Shown piece after piece: positions 1 through 9,824 of a stretch of DNA of 64,000 nucleotides (positions are counted from its first letter, which is position 1; each line of letters begins with the position of its first letter). The DNA lies in the NCBI GenBank assembly GCA_030374805.1, contig JARGSG010000113.1:62001-126000 (forward strand). The letters run 5' to 3'. Position numbers and translations under genes: made by a program. The notes under the pieces are model-generated. The model made no database searches. It had not been told where the DNA came from and was given only the letters and a program-made list of their open reading frames with translations. Source of the stretch: Gracilaria gracilis. Lineage: Eukaryota; Rhodophyta; Florideophyceae; Gracilariales; Gracilariaceae.

Positions 1-184
1 AGACGATACCACTGCGCGGGACAGTACCGAGGGGACTCAGTCGTTACCGTCGAAACCGTAGTCTACTCCGCATAGCGCGCCTGGAGTGACTACGCCGCAC
101 ATCGAAGTGGAAACACCGCCTAGGGTGCCGTTGACCTCGCACGTTTAAGACGGAGAAGCAGCGTCAAAGACTAAGTCGCCCAAC

Positions 185-928
185 ATGCCTGAGGCGGGCC
201 ATACCGTGAACAAGTCGCTAAGTGCCCAGCAGGGAAGTGCCAACCGTAGCACATGGGTTACATCTGTACCACGTGTCAGCTCAGCGAGCGAGCAACGTCG
301 AGAAACCGAGCGAATACCTCTCGCGCACACGGGGGCAGAACACGTCACGGCGCAGACCAATGACGGCCACCCGTTGACAACGTCACGTGCCACCACGGCG
401 AGGTCGGTTCCATCATGGGTACCGTTGACGCGAGCGCCTTCGACGACACACTTGACTCCTTCAAAACGGTCGCGGTACGCTACCTGGGACTTCTGCGGGA
501 GAAGGAACTGTACAGAACCAAGGAAACGAGAACACCGACACGGCAAGATGCGTGACAATCGACCCAAGTATGGGACCCCGCCGCGAAGGCCCAGTGCCAC
601 CAACCTTGTTGGACACAACTCGGTCTTACCAGGGCGTCGACTCAGCGCCAACCACGATGATGCCGCCGGAGAGCTCTACGAAGAAGGATGTCGTAATCAC
701 ACGGCAAGCCCGGAAAGCTTCCGACAGGAGTTCGTAGTCGACCACATCGTGCAACAATCATTACACCCGTTGAGATACATACAGTATCTCGTACGTTGGT
801 ACGGCTATGGGCCCGAGGCTGACTCGGATGAGCCCATTGAGCATCTAACACGATCGAAAGTGGTGCAGTACCATCGACGTACTCTCAAGGGTCTCCCGGT
901 AACAATTGTCAATGCCCAAGTGGGATAA
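185..928 (+). pseudogene. Fossil Gypsy pol tail with chromodomain (element E)
   Basis: An open stretch whose last 60 or so residues read as a chromodomain, including the segment VRWYGYGPEADSDEPIEHL. It is nearly the same as the C-terminus of element A at 23455-23754. Chromodomains at the end of Gypsy integrases are known to steer insertion to particular chromatin. The upstream part is low-complexity and resembles the Pro/Ser-rich linker before the chromodomain in A. Treated as a fossil. Confidence 0.65.
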
Positions 929-2183
929 CACGCCCCGAAGGGGAAGAATCTAGCTGAGCTAGAGGTGGTGGATGAAGATGAAGTTGGATTGGTTTTTGTG
1001 TTCGGAGTCAGACTGGTGTCGTCTTCGGTCGCCCACGTCTGTTTTTTCGGATTATTTATCTTGAGGGGTTCCAGCCCAACGCGCTGGTTCACTGCTACCA
1101 TCACGACCGTGTGCACATGGGTTTTCTCTTCAGAAGGGTGTGCTGTTTTCATGCGCATCACGTTGATTTGCCTGTTGTAAAACCGTTTGTCTTGTACACG
1201 CCCCTGGCGGAAATGTTCAGTTGCTGATGCTCAACCATGTTCGTCACCCCTACCGCATAGTACTTTGGTGTTTAAAAGCTCTTGCGGTCTTCACAGTAGC
1301 CGCATTATGCGTTGGCATTGACCCAGTCGTTTCTGGTAATGGTTTTCGATTCTCGATCTCGGGTATCTTGCTGTTACAGTATCCTCTGGAGGCCTTCTGC
1401 GAAATTCCCGTAACTTGGTGGTTGTGCATTCATTTCCTTAACACGCCCGCACCAGTCTATTTTTGACCTCGATAATCTCTTTGGTGAAGACAGAACTCAA
1501 TTATCTCTAAGAACTTCGGGGTTATGGTACCCTATCAGTTCGGGATTCTCTTTTTACACAACATTTCGGTGAACTGAAATGGATCACGCTTTCCCACTCA
1601 GTGGTGTTCAATCCCAACAATCGTGGTATTCAATGAAAGCTCTGCATTCCAGGAGTTCGAAACTGTATCAGGTTTCTTCACAGCTGTGCTGGTCCAAACG
1701 TTATTCGACTTTGAAAAATTGGTACTGTAAGACACCCTGATTTTGTGCTGCAGAGTGGAGGGAACTGCTTCAAGCGTTGAAAAGTAGATCTCAAAACGAG
1801 CTGCCCACCTTTTTAGAGCTTTCTACTGCGTATCCGCGTGATTGAAATGGTTCGTCTACTTGGCTGTGTGTCGCAACACCTCATATCGAGGGAGACTCAA
1901 CGAAATATGAGAAGCACCTTTGTGGAGCGTCCTAGACTCGAATCAGTTATGACACGCTGTGGTTCATTCACCTGAAAACAGGAACTGGAACGCGAGAGCA
2001 AGTTGGAGTCTATCGTGAATGGGTTTGATCGTCCCTGGAGCGAGGTTTGCACTGTCGAGTGGTAGTGACTTGGTCCTCGCAAGGCGAGTTGGTATCGGAA
2101 AACTTCGGGGATGCGCTTTTATGCCCATCGTTGGGAGTTCGACCCGCCATCGCGACGGCGCGGCTCACTCTTAAGGAGGCGGA

Positions 2184-3034
2184 TATGAAGGACAACACTC
2201 CTTGGAGGTGATTTGAAGGACTTAATTAATTTCCGCATTATGCGTTAGTAGATATATATGAGTTACATCACTATTAGCGTGTCGTCCCGCTGAGGTAATT
2301 TCCACAGATGTACACGTGGATTGCAATGGCTCGAGGCGCCGCTTAGCGCGTGTGGCTAGCTCTCGTGTAGCACGGATATTCTGGAGGCAGTGGGTCCAGC
2401 ACTGCTGTATTTACTTAGATATTTTATAGATTATTTTGCCCGTCGCTCCCACTATCAGTGATCCGCCAAGCTCAGTACTTATAGGGTTGAGCACCGCTCC
2501 CCCAAGCCAATTGCCCCTTTCCAAGCAAGGGCCTCTGGCTCTAACTATCACGCCTTCGTAGATTGTTCACCTCTAAGTGGAGTAACGACCGTGTTGTTGA
2601 CGTATAGTTACCCACCCTTGTGGCGCTCAGAGTATAAACACTATTTGCGTGTCTCGTTCCAACCTATTGTCGTATAATCGCCCCTGTATTTGGTTTGCTT
2701 TATTTTTTCTCTCTTTTACCCACTCTGGTGGTTCTCTTTCCCCATTTTTGGGTTTACCTTTTTGCCCTGTTCTCAGTGGCCCGATTCCGACACCTTGTCG
2801 TTTTCTTGCTATTCTCTTTCAAGGACTCCTCTCGTGACCCTGTGAACACGTGGATCTCTACCGACTACGGCGTGGTATCAACGCTTCGACGCTTGTCGTG
2901 ACGGTTTGACCTCGGATTTACACCTGGCTTATCTGTTTCATTCCCAGAGTGATCCGTTTGCTGTGCTACACTATCGAGGGAAAGATTCTGAACTCCTTCG
3001 CGTGTCTGCGCTTCTCCCGCCAGAGGCATTGCTC
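2184..3034 (+). repeat. Old 3' LTR of element E
   Basis: The order of landmarks matches the element A LTR: a short AT-rich run near 2250, a T-rich run near 2405-2440, a pyrimidine-rich block near 2700-2800 and an end resembling A's (GGCATTGCTCC against GAAGCATTGCACTACA). Similarity is patchy, so both edges are approximate. The LTR is about 850 bp, against 784 in A. Confidence 0.5.
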
Positions 3035-3444
3035 CAGAAAAGGCGTTGCACCACACGCCTGAAAGTATAAGGCATTCGTTTAATAATAAAGAACTGCGCG
3101 AAAGCGTGGCTGTCGCCAGAAATACATTTGAAAACCAAATGAAGCACATAGAAAAACATAAAAGAACAAATCTATCAAGGTCAACCTTATGCTAGAGTGC
3201 TGTTGGGGACAAAAGTTCTTCTACACAGTCGCTTGTAATTATAAGGCGCTTTTGCCACCGTGCGCGCCAGTCAACCGTAACACCTTTAATAGTGTGTTAC
3301 ACCCCCTCTACGTTCCAGAAATTCAAGAGCACGGCTGTGCATAAACGAAATAATTGACGAAACCAGTTCTGTTGGCAGTGAATAATATATAGATTGCATA
3401 TAACTTGTGAGCTCCAGTTCATTCTGAAACTGCCGATTTGCGGC
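3035..3444. other. Unassigned spacer
   Basis: AT-rich spacer between the old LTR and the mariner remnant. I see no gene, RNA or clear repeat here. It may hold the decayed end of the mariner-like element, but I found no matching inverted terminal repeat. Confidence 0.4.
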
Positions 3445-4140
3445 TTAGACCTGCCTAGCTACCCACTTCCAGATGTTTTCGATAGGATAAAAATCCGGAA
3501 AACGAGATGGTGACCTTATCAAACGCACAAAATAGCTTTTAAACCAGTCCTTTGCTTCTTGACTGACATATGTCGGAGCATTTTCGCGCTGATCGACATA
3601 AACGAAAGGAATCTTCTCCTCTGCAAAAGATACAATAACATCGTTTCTAATCTTCAAGTAACTCTTCGACGTCTCTCCCCCCCTCATCAGTACCAGTTCT
3701 GCATTACCGTGCATACGAATTGCATCCGAGACCATGATTCCACTACCTCCATTCTCCTGCCGAGAAAGCACCAATTTCTCCTTCTGCAGGTCATGCCAGT
3801 AGGACTGTAGTCCATCCGGATCGTCCAAGGTGAAACGCTTATCATAAGAGAACATCACAAGACCAAATATCTTCTTGCCCTTTTGGATATCTGGCTTACC
3901 TCAATTGGTTCTGTTCGACTTGTGAAGAGGAGAAAGGGGTGGCGCACGCATGCACTTCTTGAACTCTAGTTTGTTGCAATATGAAAGATAATGCCTTGTG
4001 CGTGAGAGAGAAATGGGGAGTTCAAGCGTGTCGCGCAGTTGACAAGCAGTCATTTATGAGTTTGAAGCTTTCATCTGCAGCTTTCGCTGATATCTTTCTG
4101 GAAGCTGGCGCGAATGGTTTCTTCGGGGGTTTTTTCTGTA
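3445..4140 (-). pseudogene. Tc1/mariner-like transposase remnant
   Basis: On the minus strand, 3900-4140 encodes a helix-turn-helix segment (LRDTLELPISLSRTRHYLSY) typical of Tc1-type DNA-binding domains. 3445-3900 encodes the DDE catalytic region: FSYDKRFTLDDPDG (family consensus FSDEKKFNLDGPDG), then a decayed version of the Gln-Asp-Asn-Ala-Pro block (VDQRENAPTYVS), then SRFPDFYPIENIWKWVARQV, the usual SPDLNPIENxW block. The two parts lie in different frames, with a stop between them near 3900, and the catalytic Asp of the middle block is disturbed. The family cuts and pastes DNA at TA dinucleotides. No intact terminal repeats were found, so this is a dead copy. Confidence 0.8.
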
Positions 4141-4605
4141 GTGAGAACGGGTGTTGAAAATTTTGTATCACACAGAGACTGCGTTACAACTTGTTGGCGA
4201 TGAAAGAAACCGACAAGTTTTGACTCTTGTAAGCAGTAATTGCGCTCTGTTAGCTTTCAAAGAGTGATTTCCGCGAGGCATTGTGCTCTGTGATACCTTT
4301 TGTGGTGATTCGAGGTTCGCACCTACAACTTGGACGCATGGGGAGAGTTTGAAGGAGCCTTCAATGAGGCCGACCTGATACTTATAAGCGCCTGGTGCGA
4401 TTTGTTTCGGTAATGGGAGGAGCAGATTTTCGTATTTGGCGCCAAAAGAAGGCTCCTTAAATTTTAATTGGGCACGCCCGACATGGTGGTGGGGTCAGTT
4501 TGGGAATACGCTTTTTACTTGTACGAGTATCTATCATGGGGGGGTTATAATTTTGAGCGGGAGTGTACATATTTTACAGTGCGTAGATTTGCCGGGACCC
4601 GCTTT
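4141..4605. other. Unassigned spacer
   Basis: No supported gene. The short plus-strand frames near 4436-4818 run into repeat R1 and have no protein-like features. Confidence 0.35.
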
Positions 4606-4910
4606 AAACTGGAGAAGCGGCGTCCATTTCTGAAGACAAGCTGTAGCGCAAGAGCCGAAAGGCTCGGCGAAGAAAGGGCACAGGCAGCCAGCGAAAGCCC
4701 TGATGTTCTTCCTCTCCGGCGCCTCTTCGGGGCTCGCCAGGACGGCGAGCCACTTTTTATTGTTGGCCCCCTCCCGGGCGCACCTCCAACCGCGAGGTGC
4801 GCCGGGAGTTCAAAGTGATAGGAATCCGGTGGCGACTTGGACCCATGAGCAGAATGAAATTAGTGACCACTGATGTAGAAGATCCGCGAGAGTGGACCTC
4901 AATCTTGTCT
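4606..4910 (+). repeat. Repeat R1, copy 1 (hairpin-rich)
   Basis: About 250 bp (4606-4860) match 13383-13640 in the same orientation, and the last 50 bp (4861-4910) match 37012-37060. It holds several near-perfect hairpins: GAGCC-GAAA-GGCTC near 4652 (a GNRA-type loop), GGCTCGCC/GGCGAGCC near 4731-4752, and GGCGCACCTC/GAGGTGCGCC near 4777-4803. There is no open reading frame of note. It could be a non-autonomous element or a dispersed structured RNA. Confidence 0.65.
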
Positions 4911-4959
4911 ATAGTTTGGTTACTTATTTCGAATATAATAAAGAACGATACATTCGTTT

Positions 4960-7900
4960 TTAATGACGTTACTTATTCAACCTTGTTACTTTCAAGTTAA
5001 TTATATGAATGCCACAGAAATGGAGGAGATCGTTTATGAGACGCGACCATCAACTTTAATCAACTTGAAGTGTGCTCGAAGCAATATTCTCTGCGCCAAA
5101 TTTCACACACATGCCAAAGCGTCACTTCGCCCAACCATTATGGCCAGCAAAAACTCCCCAGAGTCCCCCAACGTCATTGTGAACTGCACAACTGCAAGCA
5201 TAGAAGTTAAACCGCTGCAAAACAAGCCTTCTAAACGAGCTATACACAAGTAAAATTGTTCAAGAACCAGAAGGCTTTCTCGTTTTAGTCTTACTAAAGC
5301 CCCGTCTTCTGATTTATTCTTTCTCAAAGCGTAAAGCTTAAATAAGCTATACGCCGGGGAACACAACTCCGCACCTACAACCAAGAAGTGATCAAACATC
5401 GTTTTGCAGACACCGCTGCTCAAAGCCAGTCAGAATCGTTGAATATAATTGTGTCCGTAATCTCGTCTATGCTCATTACTTGATCTAGTAAGGATTCCAA
5501 AAATTGCTCCTCCTCCTCTTCGGTTTCTACAGTGTTTTCATCTTCTACTCCTGCCTCTAAAACCTGCGAGGCAATGCCATTGGCGACGTCACTGTTGTCT
5601 GGGGACAAATTGTGTGCAACTATTTCAGACATATGTTTCTCGAACCCGTCACCCCTTGTTTGCGAAGGCTTTTTGCACAACACTGCAAAGTTTTGCGCAA
5701 TTACCACTTGTTTCTCGATCTTCAGCTCTCCCGTTCCCTTTCTCTTTGAGTTGCAAATACGTTTGGCAATCTTGTGGTTCCATTCCACGCCAGCCGGAGA
5801 GGAAAGAGCTTTTTATACCTTCATCCGCACATTTGCTAAGTCAGGGAGCGAGTCTTTAAGTTGTCCCGAAACCAGGCGTGGGTGCCATCCTTTCAGGCTG
5901 GGTAGTGAGCTATGGGAAGATACAGAGTGGATCATAAAATTGTTCACAAGACGTTCGTTATGCTGGCTGTCATCGGAAAAAATGGACAACCCTTGATGGC
6001 ACTGTTCCACAATGCTACCGTTTCCCATGCCCGCAAAGTCTTCGCCGTCTTCTTGTACTACGCTTTGTCTCATTTCAAGAGAGCACGGGTCGCAATAGAA
6101 TGATAAGGCTAGTATGGGATATTATATTCAGTTCCAGTGATGCAGCACTCGTTCGTTCCTTGTTAAATTATCGTCAAAGCGACTCAATCTCTTCAACACA
6201 ATTCTTGTGTAAAGAAAAGTTGCATACACGAGAGATTCGCGTTGCCTCACCCTCTAATATACCGATGCATTTGCATATGGGGTCGAAGGTTTTGTGGACT
6301 TCTGAGACCATGTCCCAAAATCCAGAGTTTGTCATGATTTCATTGATCGCTGCTGGCAGTTCGAATGTTTGGTCAAGGCCCAACCTCTCTTTTTCATGCA
6401 TAACAGCGTACGGCATGTAAGTTATCACTGGCATCACGAGAAGCAGTCGCTTCAACATGAGATTGACTGTTGACGATCTTGATTTCTAGTAAAGAACCAT
6501 TGCGTATATCTTGTGTAGCCTCTCCATACATACCTTGGCGTAAACTTTACGAAGCAGTCAAGTACCCTTAATTGTTTTCGAGAGGAAGAGAGCTTTGCGT
6601 ATCGTGTCGGAGAAAATAGTCGCCTTCCCAAGATCTTCCTTCAAATTGTGTAACGCATGCGTGCTGCAGCCATATGCAAATTTAAATAACTCGTTTCTCA
6701 AACATATCTCACGGAGTTTTCTCATTGAGTTTCAAGAGTCTGACAGAAACCAGCAGCCAGAGCTAGAGCCCACAAGTGTGGCTAATCGGGACACAAAGCC
6801 TTGCAGCTTCATGAATAGATTTTCCGAAGTCTCCATGTGTAGTTCAGAGCGTAGATACTCTATAATAAAAAGGAAGAAGAGTATGGAGCATCACATTGCT
6901 CATTGATTTTGAAATCACGTTAGTCCCGCCATCAATGGCCAGTATTCCACCCTTATTATCCGTAATGCGGTCAATTACTGAGCACATCATGGGCTCGTAC
7001 TCGCTATGTAGTAACTCATTTCCCCACTTTCTGGGGCATGGCGAGTGCCATGTTGGTCTTATTGCAGCCCAAATCATATGCCGACTTCGATGATCAAAAG
7101 TATGAAAGGCAAGACCGGTGTGGTGAACTGCTTTTGCAAACAACGTGTTTAGAGTTGTACGTCGTTGTGGGCTAACCCAGAGAGACAAGTCGATGCCCAG
7201 AGAATGTTCGGATGTATTTCTGGAACAAACGTCAATAGCACATCTGTAGTGTAGACTGAGGAATATCAATTGAATATCACTCGGACATTAGCTTACAGTA
7301 GTTTCGTGGAAAGCAAATTTTAGGACATCAGTTGGACATCCAAAATTTTAGATACTCACAACACATCCCATTGATATTCTTCTGATGGGCCAAAGCTCGA
7401 CGGGGAATGCCACAAATGACGTCCGTTTGCAAAACTCAAAGGGACATAAAGTGACTGTCTAACGTGCATCAATGGGATATCAGCTTACCTCTCAGGGTAA
7501 GTGTTTCAATTTTGAGCTTCGAAAGTGGACCTTTTTGATCGTTTCATACTTGTATATTTGAACTTCCGGAAGGTCCAAGTGTGTTTATGTGTGAATCTGA
7601 AACTCTGGATTGGCTGTGATTGTTTGGGTTTTCTAATTGTGCTGGAAGAGCTCCGATTGTCTGTGGCAGAAGAAGACAGTTATTAAGATGTGTCTTGAGA
7701 TTGTTAGGTTTGGCTGAAACGCTTGCATTGCAGTAGTTGCAACTCGCCCGATCGACTTTGTAGGTCGCTTTGGAGCACTTCGTGAAGTGACTCCATATTG
7801 GACTTGGTTTTCTACCCATAGTTTGGAAAGATGATTTACTTTCTGATTGAAACTTGACATTAGCAACTTCTTCGGAAGCACGACGGGGTTTTTTGAGACG

Positions 7901-8010
7901 TTAGTTCAGCACGTCGGAATTTGTAACCGATAGGTAATGGTAAGTAACGTTATGTAACGTTACTTTCATTACAAAACTGTGACTTTTCTGTAAGTAACGT
8001 AAGTAACCAT
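4960..8010 (-). mobile_element. Decayed hAT-family DNA transposon
   Basis: Approximate limits of a hAT element whose transposase lies at 5420-7819. The left flank carries GACGTTACTTATT near 4968. The right flank carries several GTAACGTTA/AAGTAACG copies between 7930 and 8010. Short repeated motifs just inside the ends are typical transposase-binding sites in hAT elements. I could not define the terminal inverted repeats or the expected 8-bp target duplication, so the limits are inference. Confidence 0.5.
5420..7819 (-). pseudogene. hAT transposase with BED zinc finger, broken
   Basis: Reading the minus strand: 7819-7544 encodes an N-terminal BED zinc finger (Cys-x2-Cys, then His-x4-Cys, around residues 27-48). 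7269-6844 contains a DUF659-like block (ILAIDGGTNVISKS). 6458-6174 holds the hAT segment FWDMVSEVHKTFDPICKCIG. 6073-5813 and 5788-5420 hold the C-terminal dimerisation region, including SPAGVEWNHKIAKRICNSKR, which matches the usual RNWS...IHSKxRNRL block, followed by an acidic tail. The domain order is that of a full hAT transposase of about 700 residues. The blocks lie in different frames, with stops between them; some gaps could be old introns, but decay explains them better. Confidence 0.75.
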
Positions 8011-8012
8011 TC
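7925..8012. repeat. Subterminal GTAACG-type motifs of the hAT element
   Basis: Several GTAACGTTA, AAGTAACG and GTAACC units occur within about 85 bp, partly forming palindromes. A matching GACGTTACTTA occurs near 4968 at the other side of the hAT remnant. Likely transposase-binding repeats, by analogy with other hAT elements. Confidence 0.4.
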
Positions 8013-8017
8013 TATAT

Positions 8018-8037
8018 TCGTGTCACAGCTGTCCACA
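8018..8037 (+). repeat. 20-bp repeat R2, exact match to 37054-37073
   Basis: The string TCGTGTCACAGCTGTCCACA occurs identically here and at 37054-37073, where it adjoins the third R1 copy. A 20-bp exact match by chance in a window this size is unlikely, so this is probably the edge of a dispersed element. Confidence 0.55.
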
Positions 8038-8398
8038 CCCCCCGTTTCCGTTAATCACCCTCCAGCAAACGGAAAAAATGGAAACGCACACGTGTCGCTG
8101 TGCGCCGGCAGCCAGGGTGCACTTGATAAACTGGTTGTCGCTTGCGCTCCGTAGGTCGATCTTGTTCGCCTATGCTCACGCGCATCGTCGTAGCAGAGAG
8201 CATTTTGACCCGAAGGTTTTCTGCGGCTATCTCTACGACGCCAGCAAGTGTTGTAACCATGAAGGGCTCGCCAGTCTGTCTACTGGTTGTGGTTCGGAGA
8301 GCAGCAACTGTTGGAAAGGTACGAAACTCCAAAAATACCATTCTTTCTGTCGCTTTTTTTACAAAATGATCATCGTCTAGTCAAGTGCCATTGGGATC

Positions 8399-9781
8399 GT
8401 GGCCGGCAGCCGTAGCAGGACAGGAGGGATGGTTCTAGCAAAGAAGACAGCAAAAGAGTACGCAATGAAGAAGCGCGGAGCGAAGCATAATTCGCGATTG
8501 AATAGAGGTAGCGGAGTTACATTGTCTTCTATTGTAAAATCGCGTATGCGTGTTGGGCATCGTGAGCGCATGCGCAATGCAGTGTTTCCATTCGAAGATA
8601 ACGCGGGTGAAGCCGCAATTCCACGCGAGGAGAAATAGAAGTGGACTATTGGAAACATCTCTACTAATAAGCGCGTCGACAAACATGGGTACGAGTGTTA
8701 TCTTCTCGAGCACTGTGACGGCGACCTCTTTACGTGTTATGCCGCTGACATAGACCGCATCGCCGGGCAGCGTGTGAGGAGGTGGTGCCAGGTGCGACCC
8801 AAGGTCACTTTGGACGATGCCACTGCGGAGAGATATGGGTTAAAACTGCGCGAGAGCTCTTTCAAGGATTGGACAATCGAAGCAGTTATGTATGTCGCGG
8901 GGACCAAACCATACCGGCCGAAGTTGGCGTCCGTCGTTTGGAAGGCCGACGTTATTATGCGCACAAGCACGACGGAGCGTTCTGGGGCTGGTGTTGTATT
9001 GAGTTTTGTTCTCTTGGCCAGCCTGCGCTAACGAATGACCTCACCCATTTCGGAGTGTGGAAGGGCCGAATTCCATACCGAAAGGAGTTAGACCGGGTCA
9101 CCGGATCGATGAAAGTAGTAGCCATTGATGACGACAGGGTCCTTGACGCTCTAGATGCTCATTGTATGAGTCACCCTGGCGTGCTGATCCGCGTGTCAAG
9201 TCCGAGAAACCGTGGTCTGACTGAAAAGACCAGGCAGTATGAGCTTCATGGTGCTCGTATGTTGGTTGCTCGGAGGGGTAATTTTTTGTCTGCAAAACTC
9301 GGTCACGAATGCAATCGCGCGAGTTATTGGAGAGGACTATACGGAGGAGAAGATGTACTCCGAAGTGTTGCCGAGTATGCTGTCGTTTTCAGATGCAGCC
9401 GGATGGGCTATGCTACATGCAGACAGCTTGGAGTCGGGGCGCGTGGACTTCGACTTCTATAAGTATGTAGGGTACATCAATTAGCTCCTCACGCAGGAAG
9501 AGGGCGTTTACTTTGTGCGGTTGAGAGCCAAAAATGTTGATCATGTGATATGCGTTGACTGTAGCGAAGGAAAAGTCCATGAATCTATTGAGCGCTAGCC
9601 TTGGAAGTTGTGTGACTTCGTTATAAGGTGTTGCGCTGGGGATCCTGTCTTTTTTCAGCGCATTCTTGAGATCCGACACGTGCGCAGTGTACAGTTTCGT
9701 GAAGAAGGTTGGAAGAAAAAGAACAAGAACGGCGGCGCGAAGCGTGCAAGGCCCAAAGCGAAGGCGAACAAAGCCCACTAG
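8399..9781 (+). pseudogene. Broken gene of unknown family
   Basis: One frame (8399-9031, then 9239-9781) is protein-like despite a stop near 8636, a disrupted middle (9031-9239, better read in another frame) and two stops near 9482 and 9587. Its first part has a basic stretch (8440-8600), then a Cys/Trp-rich part (HGYECYLLEHCDGDLFTCYA, WCQVRPKVTLDDATAERYG). Its end has CLQNSVTNAIA and, further on, GVYFVRLRAKNVDHVICVDC, then a Lys/Arg-rich tail. The Cys...Asn followed by His...Asp spacing loosely recalls cysteine peptidases encoded by some transposons, but I cannot assign a family. It sits between hAT and Copia remnants, so a transposon origin is plausible. Confidence 0.4.
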
Positions 9782-9824
9782 TGTGCCATTAGTAGGATAA
9801 ACAAAAATTAAATGGTTTCCTTAA

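Larger units (their letters stand above)
1..3034 (+). mobile_element. Fossil Ty3/Gypsy chromovirus E (3' half)
   Basis: This is the 3' half of an old Gypsy element, cut by the window start. It carries the tail of pol with a chromodomain, a long 3' non-coding stretch (about 930-2183) and a 3' LTR (about 2184-3034). The chromodomain tail and the non-coding stretch match those of element A (23455-24660), with many substitutions and gaps. It therefore belongs to the same family but is much older than A. It is clearly broken, with many interruptions. Its LTR end resembles that of A, but I could not find a target-site duplication because the 5' end lies outside the window. Confidence 0.75.

Noticed and set aside
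4629-4665. Hammerhead-ribozyme-like core (CTGAAGA then GAAA) in repeat R1
   Set aside because: The bases that should close stem II next to the core cannot pair, and the second copy of R1 does not keep the CTGANGA part.
8051-8380. Overlapping frames on both strands right of the hAT element
   Set aside because: Cys/Arg-rich and low in hydrophobic core residues, with no domain and no conserved start; likely chance.
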